Shown: piece after piece, positions 18,011-25,702 of the stretch
Layout: each line of letters opens with the position of its first letter
How positions within the stretch are numbered: position 1 is the stretch's first letter
From: Bacteroidales bacterium
GTDB taxonomy: Bacteria > Bacteroidota > Bacteroidia > Bacteroidales > UBA932
NCBI GenBank assembly: GCA_024402115.1
Contig: JAKSJQ010000016.1
Span: 1-38,888, forward strand
Direction of reading: 5' to 3'
DNA length: 38,888 bases
Made by a program: the position numbers and the translations under genes
The notes under the pieces: generated by a model
What the model was told of the DNA's origin: nothing
Seen by the model: the letters and a program-made list of their open reading frames with translations, nothing else
Database searches by the model: none

Positions 18011-18796
18011 ATGGGCGTAAAGGACATAGTTTCAAACTGGATCGTCAGGAATCTTCTCGCGGCGGCAGCTCTTGTCACCGTGATGCTGCTTCTTGCGATC
18101 GTTTCGCTTAAGTTCATCACCAAGCACGATCAGGTGCTCTCTGTTCCGGACTTCACCAACATGCAGGTGTCGGAAGCTCAGGCTCTTGCCTCAAGATCAG
18201 GCGTCAGGGTCGAGGTCGCAGATTCAGTCTTTGTCAGAAGAATGGCGAAGGGAGCTGTCTACAGACAGGATCCTACAGCAGGCTCAGCCGTCAAGGAAGG
18301 CCGTCGAGTGCTGCTCGTGATCAATGCCGTGAATGCGAAGAAGGTCACTATGCCTAACGTGGTCGGCTGCTCGATGCGTCAGGCCAAGGCCGAGATCCTT
18401 TCTCGCGGTCTTCGTCTTGGCAACCTCATCTATGTGAACGACATGGCTACCAACAATGTCCTCAAGCAGCAGATTCGCGGTAGGGACGTGCGCCCGGGAA
18501 CGCAGATCGACAGCGAGACCGCGGTGGATCTCGTGGTTGGCCTCAGCAGTAATGACAACACCACCAGCGTTCCTAAGGTCATCGGACTCAAGTCGAATCC
18601 TGCAGTGGACGCCGTCCATGACTACTCTCTCAACGTGAAGAGAATGGTATACGACGACAGCGTTCTCAACTATGCGGACACCCTCGATGCAGTGGTGTAC
18701 AGGCAGTCTCCTGAGACCAGCGATACTCCTACCCTCATGGGCAGCGAGATGACCCTCTACCTTACCGTGAACCCAGAAAGGATCCCTAAGAGATAG
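18011..18796 (+). CDS. Membrane-anchored PASTA-domain protein
   Basis: 261 residues: a short cytoplasmic N-terminus, one membrane helix (about 13-37), then three PASTA domains (about 40-107, 108-178, 179-257) with the repeated pattern VPN/MPNVVGxSxxxAxxxL ... QxPxxG. PASTA domains bind peptidoglycan fragments in Gram-positive kinases and PBPs; here there is no kinase or transpeptidase domain, and this stand-alone form next to an RluD-like gene is usual in Bacteroidota. It likely sits in the inner membrane facing the periplasm. The stop is 2 bases before the next start. Confidence 0.9.
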   Translation: MGVKDIVSNWIVRNLLAAAALVTVMLLLAIVSLKFITKHDQVLSVPDFTNMQVSEAQALASRSGVRVEVADSVFVRRMAKGAVYRQDPTAGSAVKEGRRVLLVINAVNAKKVTMPNVVGCSMRQAKAEILSRGLRLGNLIYVNDMATNNVLKQQIRGRDVRPGTQIDSETAVDLVVGLSSNDNTTSVPKVIGLKSNPAVDAVHDYSLNVKRMVYDDSVLNYADTLDAVVYRQSPETSDTPTLMGSEMTLYLTVNPERIPKR

Positions 18797-18798
18797 GC

Positions 18799-19908
18799 AT
18801 GGCAGACAACAGATTCCTTGAATACGACGACGAGGCTCTCGACAACTTCGATTCGGCTGCAGTAGGTGACGAGGTCGCCTACGAGGACGAACAGCAGGAG
18901 ATGTTCGAGCACTATCGCTTCGACATCGCCTCAGGCCAGGAACCGATGAGGGTCGACAAGTATCTTGCGACCCACATGGAATATACCTCGCGCCACAGGA
19001 TCCAGCTTGCGATCAAGTCTGAATACATACGCGTCAACGACAAGATAGCCAAGGCGAACTGCATCATCCGTCCGGGTGACGTGGTGACCTTCGTGATGCC
19101 TTATCAGAGGAGGGGATTGGAAATCCTTCCAGAGAACATACCTCTCAACGTGGTATACGAGGACGATGATGTCCTTGTCATCAACAAGCCTGCGGGCATG
19201 GTGGTGCACCCAGGTCACGGGCATTTCAGCGGTACACTCGTGAACGCTTTGGCATTTCATCTCGGCATATCGCAGGGACCTGATGCTGAGGACGAGAGGA
19301 TGGGTGTGCTCGTACATCGTATCGATAAGGATACCTCAGGACTTCTCGTGGTCGCAAAGAATGAGGAGTCTCAGCTCAATCTCGCCAAGCAGTTCTTCGT
19401 TCACAGCATTGACCGCCGCTACGTCGCGATCGTCTGGGGCAATCTAAAGGAGGATGAAGGTACTATCACCGGAAACATCGGACGTGACCCTAACGACAGG
19501 ATGAGGTTCAAGGTGTTCCCCGAGGGAGACTACGGCAAGCATGCTGTGACCCACTACAAGGTCCTTGAGCGCTTCGGCTTCGTGACCGTAGTGGAGTGCA
19601 GGCTGGAGACCGGACGTACCCACCAGATACGTGTGCATTTCAACTATATCGGCCATCCGCTCTTCAATGATGAGCGCTACGACGGCGCCGAGATACGCAA
19701 GGGTACGATATATGCGAAGTACCGTCAGTTCATAGAGAACTGCTTCAAGCTTCTTCCGCGCCAGGCTCTGCACGCGAAGCTTCTCGGCTTCGACCATCCC
19801 CGCACGCATCAGCACATCGTGTTTGATTCTGAGCTTCCTGCCGACATGCAGGCTCTTATCGAGAAGTGGCGTGCATACGCAAGTAACATGAAAGAATTCG
19901 AGGAATGA
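18799..19908 (+). CDS. rluD: RluA/RluD family pseudouridine synthase
   Basis: 369 residues. It isomerises specific uridines in 23S rRNA (RluD makes three in helix 69). After an acidic N-terminal tail of about 45 residues comes an S4 RNA-binding domain (MRVDKYLATHMEYTSRH, about 51-110), then the catalytic domain with VHRIDKDTSGLLVVAKN, whose D176 is the nucleophile, and GRTHQIRVH. The acidic tail (residues 1-40, many D/E) is longer than in E. coli RluD. The last 4 bases overlap the coaD start (ATGA). RluD rather than another RluA paralogue is a best guess from S4 presence and length. Confidence 0.88.
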   Translation: MADNRFLEYDDEALDNFDSAAVGDEVAYEDEQQEMFEHYRFDIASGQEPMRVDKYLATHMEYTSRHRIQLAIKSEYIRVNDKIAKANCIIRPGDVVTFVMPYQRRGLEILPENIPLNVVYEDDDVLVINKPAGMVVHPGHGHFSGTLVNALAFHLGISQGPDAEDERMGVLVHRIDKDTSGLLVVAKNEESQLNLAKQFFVHSIDRRYVAIVWGNLKEDEGTITGNIGRDPNDRMRFKVFPEGDYGKHAVTHYKVLERFGFVTVVECRLETGRTHQIRVHFNYIGHPLFNDERYDGAEIRKGTIYAKYRQFIENCFKLLPRQALHAKLLGFDHPRTHQHIVFDSELPADMQALIEKWRAYASNMKEFEE

Positions 19909-20363
19909 AAAATATAGCTCTGTTCCCTGGATCGTTCGATCCTTTCACCGCCGGCCATCTGAATATCCTGAAGAGGGCCCTGACAATGTTCGACGAAGTC
20001 GTGGTCGCAGTCGGTGTGAACCAGGATAAGAGAGGCTTCTTCACCAATGAGAAGAAACTCGACATCATCCGTCAGGCTACAGCGGGCATGGAGAATGTCC
20101 GTGCCATCGCATACGATAACCTCACTATCGACACTTGCCGTGAGCTTGGAATCAAGCACATTGTACGTGGCGTGAGGAACATGATTGATTTCGAGAACGA
20201 GCGTGCGATCGCCGATGCGAACCGCAGGCTTGCTCCGGAGGTGGAGACCATCATCATCCCGACTGCGCAGGAGTTCGCACATATCTCCAGCACCGCGGTC
20301 AGGGACATCATCAAGCATAACGGGGACGCTTCAATGTTCCTTCCAGAAGGTGTAGAGCTATGA
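19905..20363 (+). CDS. coaD: Phosphopantetheine adenylyltransferase
   Basis: 152 residues. It transfers AMP from ATP to 4'-phosphopantetheine, the penultimate step of coenzyme A synthesis. The nucleotidyltransferase motif is clear: GSFDPFTAGHLNIL with T15 and H18, then RGVRNMIDFENE and the C-terminal ISSTAVRDI motif. Length is standard. Its start overlaps the rluD stop and its stop overlaps the next start by 4 bases each, so translation is coupled. Confidence 0.97.
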   Translation: MKNIALFPGSFDPFTAGHLNILKRALTMFDEVVVAVGVNQDKRGFFTNEKKLDIIRQATAGMENVRAIAYDNLTIDTCRELGIKHIVRGVRNMIDFENERAIADANRRLAPEVETIIIPTAQEFAHISSTAVRDIIKHNGDASMFLPEGVEL

Positions 20364-21832
20364 GAAGACTGTTCGCGACTCTCCTGATCCTTTTCTCCGC
20401 AATCCAGGCTTTCGCCCAGGTGGACAGCCTGAAGATGGCTGCTCTGGGTTCGAAGCTCGACGAGTATGTCGAGGCCATCCATGCACAGCCTCTCGACGAG
20501 CAGGCGGTGGAGGTTGACTATATCATCAGCAGCTGTGAGGATCCGGTTTTGCGCGAATACATAGCTAACGACCTTTACCGCCGTTTCCATGATTCCAAGG
20601 TCATGGGTTCGGAGAATGTCGCAGTGCATATTTTCGACGAGTGGTTCGCGAAGGGCGGAATGAAGATGGCCAGCGATACCGACTATCTCACCGCGCAGAT
20701 CTTTGCCGAGTTCAACCGTTCGTCTCTCATCGGAAATCAGGCTCCGGCCCTGGAGCTTTACGACAGGGAAGGGAACCGCGTCGTTATGGAACCGGGCAGC
20801 AACGGTAGGGGCTCGGTGGTGTATTTCTTCGATACGGACTGTCCGAAGTGCAGCGTCGAGAGCACCCTGCTTCGCCCTATATTGGAGAAGGATGCATATC
20901 CTGTGGATGTGTATCTGGTATGTACCACCAACGATAGGGAAAAGTGGGCCAAGTATACCTTCAAGCTTCCTCAGCTCAACCGTACGAGGGTGTTCGAGGT
21001 GCATGACGATGACCTCACCTTCGATTACCAGATGAAATACGGAGTCATCAAGACTCCTCTTCTCTTCCTCATCGACGAGGACGGTACCATCATCGGCCGA
21101 AACCTCAATGCAGGGGCATTGGACCGTATGCTCTCCGACCGCTATATCGCACCGGAGCTCGAGTATGGACATGATGATTCGATGGAGTTCTACGATACTG
21201 TTTTCTCGGCTTATGACGAGCTGACCGCAGAGGATTTCATGGTCGTTGCCGACCATATCGAGAATCGCACTCTCGGCGAGAGAAACGATACGACCATGTA
21301 CCGTCAGATGATGGGAGACCTGCTCTATTATGTGACCAACCGCAGGGACGAGGGCATCAAGAATGCCATACTTGACTTCACGGATTCGAAGATTCTTTCT
21401 CGCAAGGACATCTGGAGAAGCGACGATGATGCTCTCAAGATCGTTTCTCTCGCGGAGTTCCTGCAGAGCCTTGCGCAGAAGACTGCGATAGGCGAGAGGG
21501 TTCCGGATGTTACTCTCAGGGGAGAGCTTCGCAGCCGTTGGCACAAGGATGGACGTACATGTACCCGCAAGATCAGGAACTTCCGTGCGCAGGAGAACAT
21601 CTTGCTCTTCTATGTCGACGGTTGCAAGGATTGCGCAGCAGAGAAGGCTGCTGTCGAGGGCTACCTCGCTAAAAACAAGAAGACCAGGATATTCCTGGTC
21701 AACATGCAGTCGGCTATTGATGCCAACCCTGATCTTATCGAGTCTTTCGACCTTTCTGCGTCGCCTTACCTGATCGCTTACGATTACAGGGGCATCGTGA
21801 CGAGAAAGTACTTTACAATTGCCAATCAATAG
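20360..21832 (+). CDS. Secreted DUF5106-type protein with two thioredoxin-like domains
   Basis: 490 residues with a signal peptide (1-20, ending AIQAFAQ), so periplasmic. After a helical region (about 25-125, DUF5106-like) comes a TlpA-like thioredoxin domain with VVYFFDTDCPKC (C161, C164) and the cis-proline region GVIKTPLLFLIDEDG. A helical middle (about 260-390) leads to a second thioredoxin-like domain, ILLFYVDGCKDC (C422, C425) ... SASPYLIAYD. Two CxxC sites in one chain suggest thiol-disulfide exchange on periplasmic proteins. It is the last gene of the coaD operon and overlaps the 3' end of ung by 20 bases on the other strand. Domain names are from recognition of the architecture. Confidence 0.85.
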   Translation: MRRLFATLLILFSAIQAFAQVDSLKMAALGSKLDEYVEAIHAQPLDEQAVEVDYIISSCEDPVLREYIANDLYRRFHDSKVMGSENVAVHIFDEWFAKGGMKMASDTDYLTAQIFAEFNRSSLIGNQAPALELYDREGNRVVMEPGSNGRGSVVYFFDTDCPKCSVESTLLRPILEKDAYPVDVYLVCTTNDREKWAKYTFKLPQLNRTRVFEVHDDDLTFDYQMKYGVIKTPLLFLIDEDGTIIGRNLNAGALDRMLSDRYIAPELEYGHDDSMEFYDTVFSAYDELTAEDFMVVADHIENRTLGERNDTTMYRQMMGDLLYYVTNRRDEGIKNAILDFTDSKILSRKDIWRSDDDALKIVSLAEFLQSLAQKTAIGERVPDVTLRGELRSRWHKDGRTCTRKIRNFRAQENILLFYVDGCKDCAAEKAAVEGYLAKNKKTRIFLVNMQSAIDANPDLIESFDLSASPYLIAYDYRGIVTRKYFTIANQ

Positions 21833-22481
21833 GAGTCTTTCCTTCAGCTACGAGCATCTCGTTTGCTTTAGAGAAGTGGCGGCATCCGAAGAACGCGCCT
21901 CTGGCGAGCGGTGACGGGTGTGCTGCAGTCAGGACGTGATGCCTGCTTGAATCTATCAGCGCTGCCTTTGTCCTCGCAAAATTGCCCCAGAGCATGAATA
22001 CGGTGCCTTCTGTGTTGTCTGATAGATACCTGATCACGGCGTCCGTGAATTCTTCCCATCCTATTCTGCTGTGAGAGGCGGCCTTGTTCGCCTCCACGGT
22101 GAGAATGGCGTTCAGCATCAGTACGCCCTGTCTTGCCCAGTTTTCCAGGTTGGGACGTCCGCTCATGCGTATGCCCAGGTCGGTCTCGATTTCCTTGAAG
22201 ATGTTCTTCAGCGAGGGGGGAGCAGGTACTCCGTCAGGAACGGAAAAGGATAGGCCCATGGCCTGTCCTGGGTTGTGGTAGGGGTCCTGTCCGAGGATCA
22301 CGACCTTGACCTGGTTGAGAGGAGTGAGGTCGAAGGCGCGGAAAATCTGGCTTCCCGGAGGGTAAACTGTCTTGCCCGCAGCCTTCTCGGCGTGCAGGAA
22401 CCTTACGAGGTTCTCGAAGTATGGCTTTTCGAATTCTTCTGCCAGAGCTGCCTTCCAGCTGCTTTCGATCTTTACATCCAT
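21813..22481 (-). CDS. ung: Uracil-DNA glycosylase, family 1
   Basis: 222 residues. It removes uracil from DNA as the first step of base excision repair. GQDPYHNPGQAMGLSFSVP holds the catalytic D66 and the water-activating loop; AHPSPLARG is the leucine/proline minor-groove loop with the catalytic His; GNFARTKAALI is also typical. Length standard. Its 3' end overlaps the preceding plus-strand gene by 20 bases. Immediately upstream (from 18 bases before the ATG) lies a 117-base fold-back element, so its promoter must be within or before that element, or it depends on read-through from lon. Confidence 0.97.
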   Translation of the reverse strand: MDVKIESSWKAALAEEFEKPYFENLVRFLHAEKAAGKTVYPPGSQIFRAFDLTPLNQVKVVILGQDPYHNPGQAMGLSFSVPDGVPAPPSLKNIFKEIETDLGIRMSGRPNLENWARQGVLMLNAILTVEANKAASHSRIGWEEFTDAVIRYLSDNTEGTVFMLWGNFARTKAALIDSSRHHVLTAAHPSPLARGAFFGCRHFSKANEMLVAEGKTPIDWQL

Positions 22482-22498
22482 AAATCTGCTTTATTGCT

Positions 22499-22615
22499 GA
22501 TGTCCCGGTACCTGCGCAAGGAAATCTGTGCCACCCTCGGCATCATAAGAGGGAGGGGCCCTCTGGGAGGGGTCCGCGGAGCGGACGATTTTATTTGCGC
22601 AGGTTCTGGGACATC
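22499..22615. repeat. 117-base fold-back element between lon and ung
   Basis: Terminal inverted repeats of 21 bases (22499-22519 and 22595-22615) agree at 19 positions. Inside are two smaller perfect stems: AGAGGG/CCCTCT around 22548-22564 and GTCCGC/GCGGAC around 22572-22586. A near-direct repeat, GGGAGGGGCCC then GGGAGGGGTCC, is also present. This fills nearly the whole gap between the lon stop and the ung start. It has no coding capacity. It could be a MITE or REP-like repeat, a large terminator for lon, or a structured RNA in the ung leader; without the rest of the genome this cannot be decided. No target-site duplication is evident. Confidence 0.65.
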
Positions 22616-22628
22616 TGTGATACGAATA

Positions 22629-25028
22629 CTAGAAGATGAATGAAATCACGTCGTCTATATTCTTAACGTAGTGGAAGTCGAGACCCTTCACGTAGATCTC
22701 CTGGATATCCTCCACGTCCTTGCGGTTCTCCTCGGAGATCACGATGGTGTGGACTCCGGAGCGTTTTGCTGCGAGGATCTTCTCCTTGATGCCGCCCACT
22801 GGGAGAACTCTTCCGCGGAGAGTCATCTCTCCGGTCATCGCGATACCGCTCTTGATCTTCTCACCTCTGAAGGCAGAAACCATCGAGCTCACCATGGTGA
22901 TTCCGGCAGAAGGACCGTCCTTAGGAACAGCGCCTTCCGGAACATGGACATGGATGTCCTTGGCCGAGAAGTCCTCATATGAGAGGCCTGTCATCTCAGG
23001 ATGTGCCTTTATATATTGGTAAGCGATGGTTGCGGACTCCTTCATCACGTCACCGAGATTTCCGGTCATGGTGAGGGCGCCCTTGCCCTTGCTTACGCTG
23101 CTCTCGACGAAGAGAATCTCTCCTCCCATCTCTGTCCACGCGAGGCCGGTGACGACGCCAGGGGCTTCGTTGCCTTTCTGGAGGTCATGGAAGTTGGTCG
23201 GGAGTCCAAGGTATTCCTTGAGGTGCTCCTTCTTGATGCTTACAGGATGCTCCTCCTCGAGCGCGATCTTCTTCGCGGTCACGCGGGCGATCTTCGCGAT
23301 CTGCTTCTCGAGTCCGCGCACGCCTGACTCGTGGGTGTACTTGTCCACGATCTCGTTGAGAGTGCTCTTGTCTATCTTGAGCTGGCTCTTGTCGAGTCCA
23401 TGCTCCTTTATCTGCTTAGGGATGAGATAGTTCTTCGCGATCTCCACCTTCTCCTCAGCGAGGTAGCCGCTCACGTTGATCATCTCCATTCTGTCCTTGA
23501 GGGCAGGCTGGATGGTGGAAGTAGTGTTGGCAGTTGTGATGAAGAGTACGTTCGACAGGTCGTAGTCGATGTCGAGGTAGTTGTCGTGGAAAGCGGTATT
23601 CTGCTCAGGGTCGAGGGCCTCGAGCAGAGCCGATGAAGGATCGCCCTTGAAGTCGCTGCTGATCTTGTCGATCTCGTCGAGGACAATCACTGGGTTGGAA
23701 GTTCCGGCGCGGTTGATTCCGTTGAGGATACGGCCAGGGAGCGCACCTACGTAGGTTTTCCTATGGCCGCGGATCTCGGACTCGTCATGGGTTCCGCCGA
23801 GTGCGATCCTGACGTACTTTCTTCCGAGTGCACGCGCGATGCTCTTGCCGAGGCTGGTCTTACCTACGCCCGGAGGGCCATAGAGGCAGAGGATAGGGGA
23901 CTTCATGTCGCCCTTGAGCTTGAGTACGGCGAGGTACTCGATGATTCTCTCCTTGACCTTCTCAAGCCCGAAGTGATCCTCGTCGAGGACCTTCTGAGCA
24001 TTCTTGAGGTCGAGGTTGTCCTCTGAGATCTGACCCCAAGGGAGATCGAGCATGAACTGTATGTAGTTGTACTGGATGCTGTAGTCCGGAGAGCTTGGAT
24101 TGTACCTTTCGAGCTTGGCCATCTCCTTCTCGAAGATTTCCTGAACGGCAGGTGACCAAAGCTTCTCCTCGGCCCTTGCACGGAAGCGGTCGAAGTCCTC
24201 CATCTCGTCCATTCCGAGCTCTTCCTGGATGGTCTTGAGCTGATTGTTGAGGTAATATTCCCTCTGCTGCTGGTCGATCTCAGTCTTGACCTTTGCGTTG
24301 ATGTCCTGCTTGATCTTGAGGAGCTCGATCTGGGTGTCGAGGCAGCGCAGGAGCCTCATGGCCCTGGCCGGGATGTTGTCGAAGCCGAGAAGCTCGACCT
24401 TGTCCATGTAGTTTTCCACCTCGATGGTGGTGGCGATGAAGTTCACGAGGAACTCGAAGTCGTCTATGCTCCTGAGAGCAGCCTGGGTCTCCTTAGGGGC
24501 GAAGGCTCCCATCTTCATGATGGTGAGTGCCTTGTCCTTAAGAGAGTCTGATATGACCTTGATCTTGGTCGGATCTGCTCCCTCCATCGTGTCGTCGAGG
24601 TAGCTGACGCGGCCGAGCATGTATGGTTCGTACTCGACAATCTGGTCGAGCTGGAAGCGCCTGATGCCCTGGAGTATGGCAGTGACTGTGCCGTCAGGCA
24701 TCTCAAGGGTCTTCATGACCCTGGCGACGGTACCGTTGGTGAAGAGGTCTCCGATCTTCGGATCCTCTACTGACAGGTCGTTCTGAGGCACGGCTCCGAG
24801 GAAGAGATTGTGCTTCTCTGCGTCCTCGATGAGCCTGAGTGACTTTTCTCTGCCTATGGTTATTGGGTAAATGCTGCCAGGGAACAGGACTGCGTTCCTC
24901 AGTGCCAGGATTGGCAGAGAGTCTGGCAGTTCCGAAACGTCCACCTTAGGTAATCCTTCCCCCTGCATCACCGGAATGATGCTCACTTCTGCGCCTGGCT
25001 GGGCAAATATCTCATTGAAATCTCTCAT
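22629..25028 (-). CDS. lon: ATP-dependent protease Lon
   Basis: 799 residues. Cytoplasmic AAA+ protease that degrades damaged and regulatory proteins. N-terminal substrate domain (about 38-240, starting LPILALRNAVLFPGS), coiled-coil linker, AAA+ module with Walker A GPPGVGKT (384-391) and Walker B VIVLDEIDK, and a C-terminal serine-lysine protease domain: S707 in KDGPSAGI and K750 in GGIKEKI, 43 residues apart as in E. coli. The N-terminus (first 37 residues) is a variable extension. The start at 25028 is the first in-frame ATG of the domain, about 80 bases after a -7 box. The leader holds a hairpin (25053-25077). No CIRCE-type operator was seen. Confidence 0.97.
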   Translation of the reverse strand: MRDFNEIFAQPGAEVSIIPVMQGEGLPKVDVSELPDSLPILALRNAVLFPGSIYPITIGREKSLRLIEDAEKHNLFLGAVPQNDLSVEDPKIGDLFTNGTVARVMKTLEMPDGTVTAILQGIRRFQLDQIVEYEPYMLGRVSYLDDTMEGADPTKIKVISDSLKDKALTIMKMGAFAPKETQAALRSIDDFEFLVNFIATTIEVENYMDKVELLGFDNIPARAMRLLRCLDTQIELLKIKQDINAKVKTEIDQQQREYYLNNQLKTIQEELGMDEMEDFDRFRARAEEKLWSPAVQEIFEKEMAKLERYNPSSPDYSIQYNYIQFMLDLPWGQISEDNLDLKNAQKVLDEDHFGLEKVKERIIEYLAVLKLKGDMKSPILCLYGPPGVGKTSLGKSIARALGRKYVRIALGGTHDESEIRGHRKTYVGALPGRILNGINRAGTSNPVIVLDEIDKISSDFKGDPSSALLEALDPEQNTAFHDNYLDIDYDLSNVLFITTANTTSTIQPALKDRMEMINVSGYLAEEKVEIAKNYLIPKQIKEHGLDKSQLKIDKSTLNEIVDKYTHESGVRGLEKQIAKIARVTAKKIALEEEHPVSIKKEHLKEYLGLPTNFHDLQKGNEAPGVVTGLAWTEMGGEILFVESSVSKGKGALTMTGNLGDVMKESATIAYQYIKAHPEMTGLSYEDFSAKDIHVHVPEGAVPKDGPSAGITMVSSMVSAFRGEKIKSGIAMTGEMTLRGRVLPVGGIKEKILAAKRSGVHTIVISEENRKDVEDIQEIYVKGLDFHYVKNIDDVISFIF

Positions 25029-25052
25029 AATTCTAGGTTTACTGACAAAATG

Positions 25053-25077
25053 GCAGACCTCCCCCTGGGAGACCTGC
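25053..25077 (-). promoter_or_regulatory. Hairpin in the lon leader
   Basis: GCAGACCTCCC (25053-25063) pairs with GGGAGACCTGC (25067-25077) around a 3-base loop, with a symmetrical two-base internal mismatch. It is about 24 bases before the lon ATG in the transcribed leader. A role in translational control is possible but unproven. Confidence 0.4.
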
Positions 25078-25110
25078 GATAATTATATAAGGTCAATCTC
25101 CGTGCCATTC

Positions 25111-25118
25111 CAAATATA
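25111..25118 (-). promoter_or_regulatory. -7 box of lon
   Basis: TATATTTG on the minus strand (full match to TAnnTTTG), 82 bases before the lon ATG. No clear -33 TTTG. It lies back to back with the HU promoter. Confidence 0.6.
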
Positions 25119-25139
25119 CACTGATTTTTAAGGATTTAT

Positions 25140-25170
25140 TTTGCATTTCAAAAACTTTGGCGTACTTTTG
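25140..25170 (+). promoter_or_regulatory. Promoter of the HU gene
   Basis: TTTG (25140-25143), 19-base spacer, TACTTTTG (25163-25170): ideal Bacteroidota promoter, with a leader of about 45 bases. Confidence 0.85.
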
Positions 25171-25220
25171 CAGGGTTATACCCTTTATTGACAAAACATT
25201 AGAAAAATATATAAGGAATT

Positions 25221-25496
25221 ATGACTAAAGCAGATATTGTCAGCGCGGTAGCAGCGGCTACCGGTATTGAGAAGATCACAGTTCAGACTGTCGTAGAGTC
25301 TTTCATGGAGACAGTCAAGGGATCGCTTGCAGAGGGAGAGCCAGTTTACCTCCGTGGTTTCGGTAGCTTCATCATCAAGCACAGAGCAGAGAAGGCAGCT
25401 CGCAACATCACCAGGAATACCACCATCACCATTCCTGAGCATGACATCCCAGCTTTCAAGCCAGCAAAGACTTTCGTCGCTGAGATCAAGAAGTAA
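25221..25496 (+). CDS. hup: HU-family DNA-binding protein
   Basis: 91 residues. Small basic histone-like protein that bends and compacts DNA as a dimer. MTKADIVSAVAAATG at the start, LRGFGSF and the DNA-binding arm around NITRNTTITIPEHDIPAFKPAK are the HU/IHF signatures; the proline in the arm (IPAFKP) intercalates in DNA. Strong own promoter; a 30-residue basic protein gene follows 26 bases later in the same transcript. HU versus an IHF-like paralogue cannot be separated here. Confidence 0.95.
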   Translation: MTKADIVSAVAAATGIEKITVQTVVESFMETVKGSLAEGEPVYLRGFGSFIIKHRAEKAARNITRNTTITIPEHDIPAFKPAKTFVAEIKK

Positions 25497-25522
25497 GAAA
25501 ACATTTTTAAAACCTTAATATT

Positions 25523-25615
25523 ATGCCAAACGGAAAAAAGCACAAAAGGCATAAAATGGCTACGCACAAGCGTAAAAAACGCCTTCGTAAGAATAGACAC
25601 AAGAAGAGAAAGTAA
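25523..25615 (+). CDS. 30-residue basic protein, AURKAIP1/COX24-like
   Basis: A very short gene: ATG at 25523, TAA at 25613. The product starts MPNGKKHKRHKMATHKRKKR and is about two-thirds Lys, Arg or His. It matches the bacterial AURKAIP1/COX24 domain type found in Bacteroidota, related to the C-terminal part of the mitochondrial small-subunit protein mS38; a ribosomal role is therefore likely. It lies between HU and RNase G, followed by a terminator at 25654-25688. It is below the length cut-off of many gene finders. Family call from recognition of the KKHKRHKMATHKRKKRLRKN pattern. Confidence 0.85.
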   Translation: MPNGKKHKRHKMATHKRKKRLRKNRHKKRK

Positions 25616-25653
25616 TCTTGCAGTGTCTGCCATTTTAGCAGATTGCTAAGTTG

Positions 25654-25688
25654 AAAGGCTGGCCTGGTTTTGGTCGGCCTTTTGTTTT
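25654..25688 (+). terminator. Terminator before rng
   Basis: 11-bp stem (25654-25664 with 25672-25682) including two G-U pairs, 7-base loop, followed by TTGTTTT. It ends the HU/mini-protein transcript 15 bases before rng. A smaller hairpin TTAGCA/TGCTAA lies just upstream (25635-25649). rng may depend on read-through, since no good promoter box was seen in the gap. Confidence 0.75.
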
Positions 25689-25702
25689 GCCAAATAGTTC
25701 CT

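Noticed and set aside
20072..21829. A 585-codon open frame antisense to coaD and the dual-thioredoxin gene
   Set aside because: The sense strand has start/stop overlaps, a signal peptide and CxxC motifs; the antisense product shows no recognisable motif and is a by-product of codon bias.
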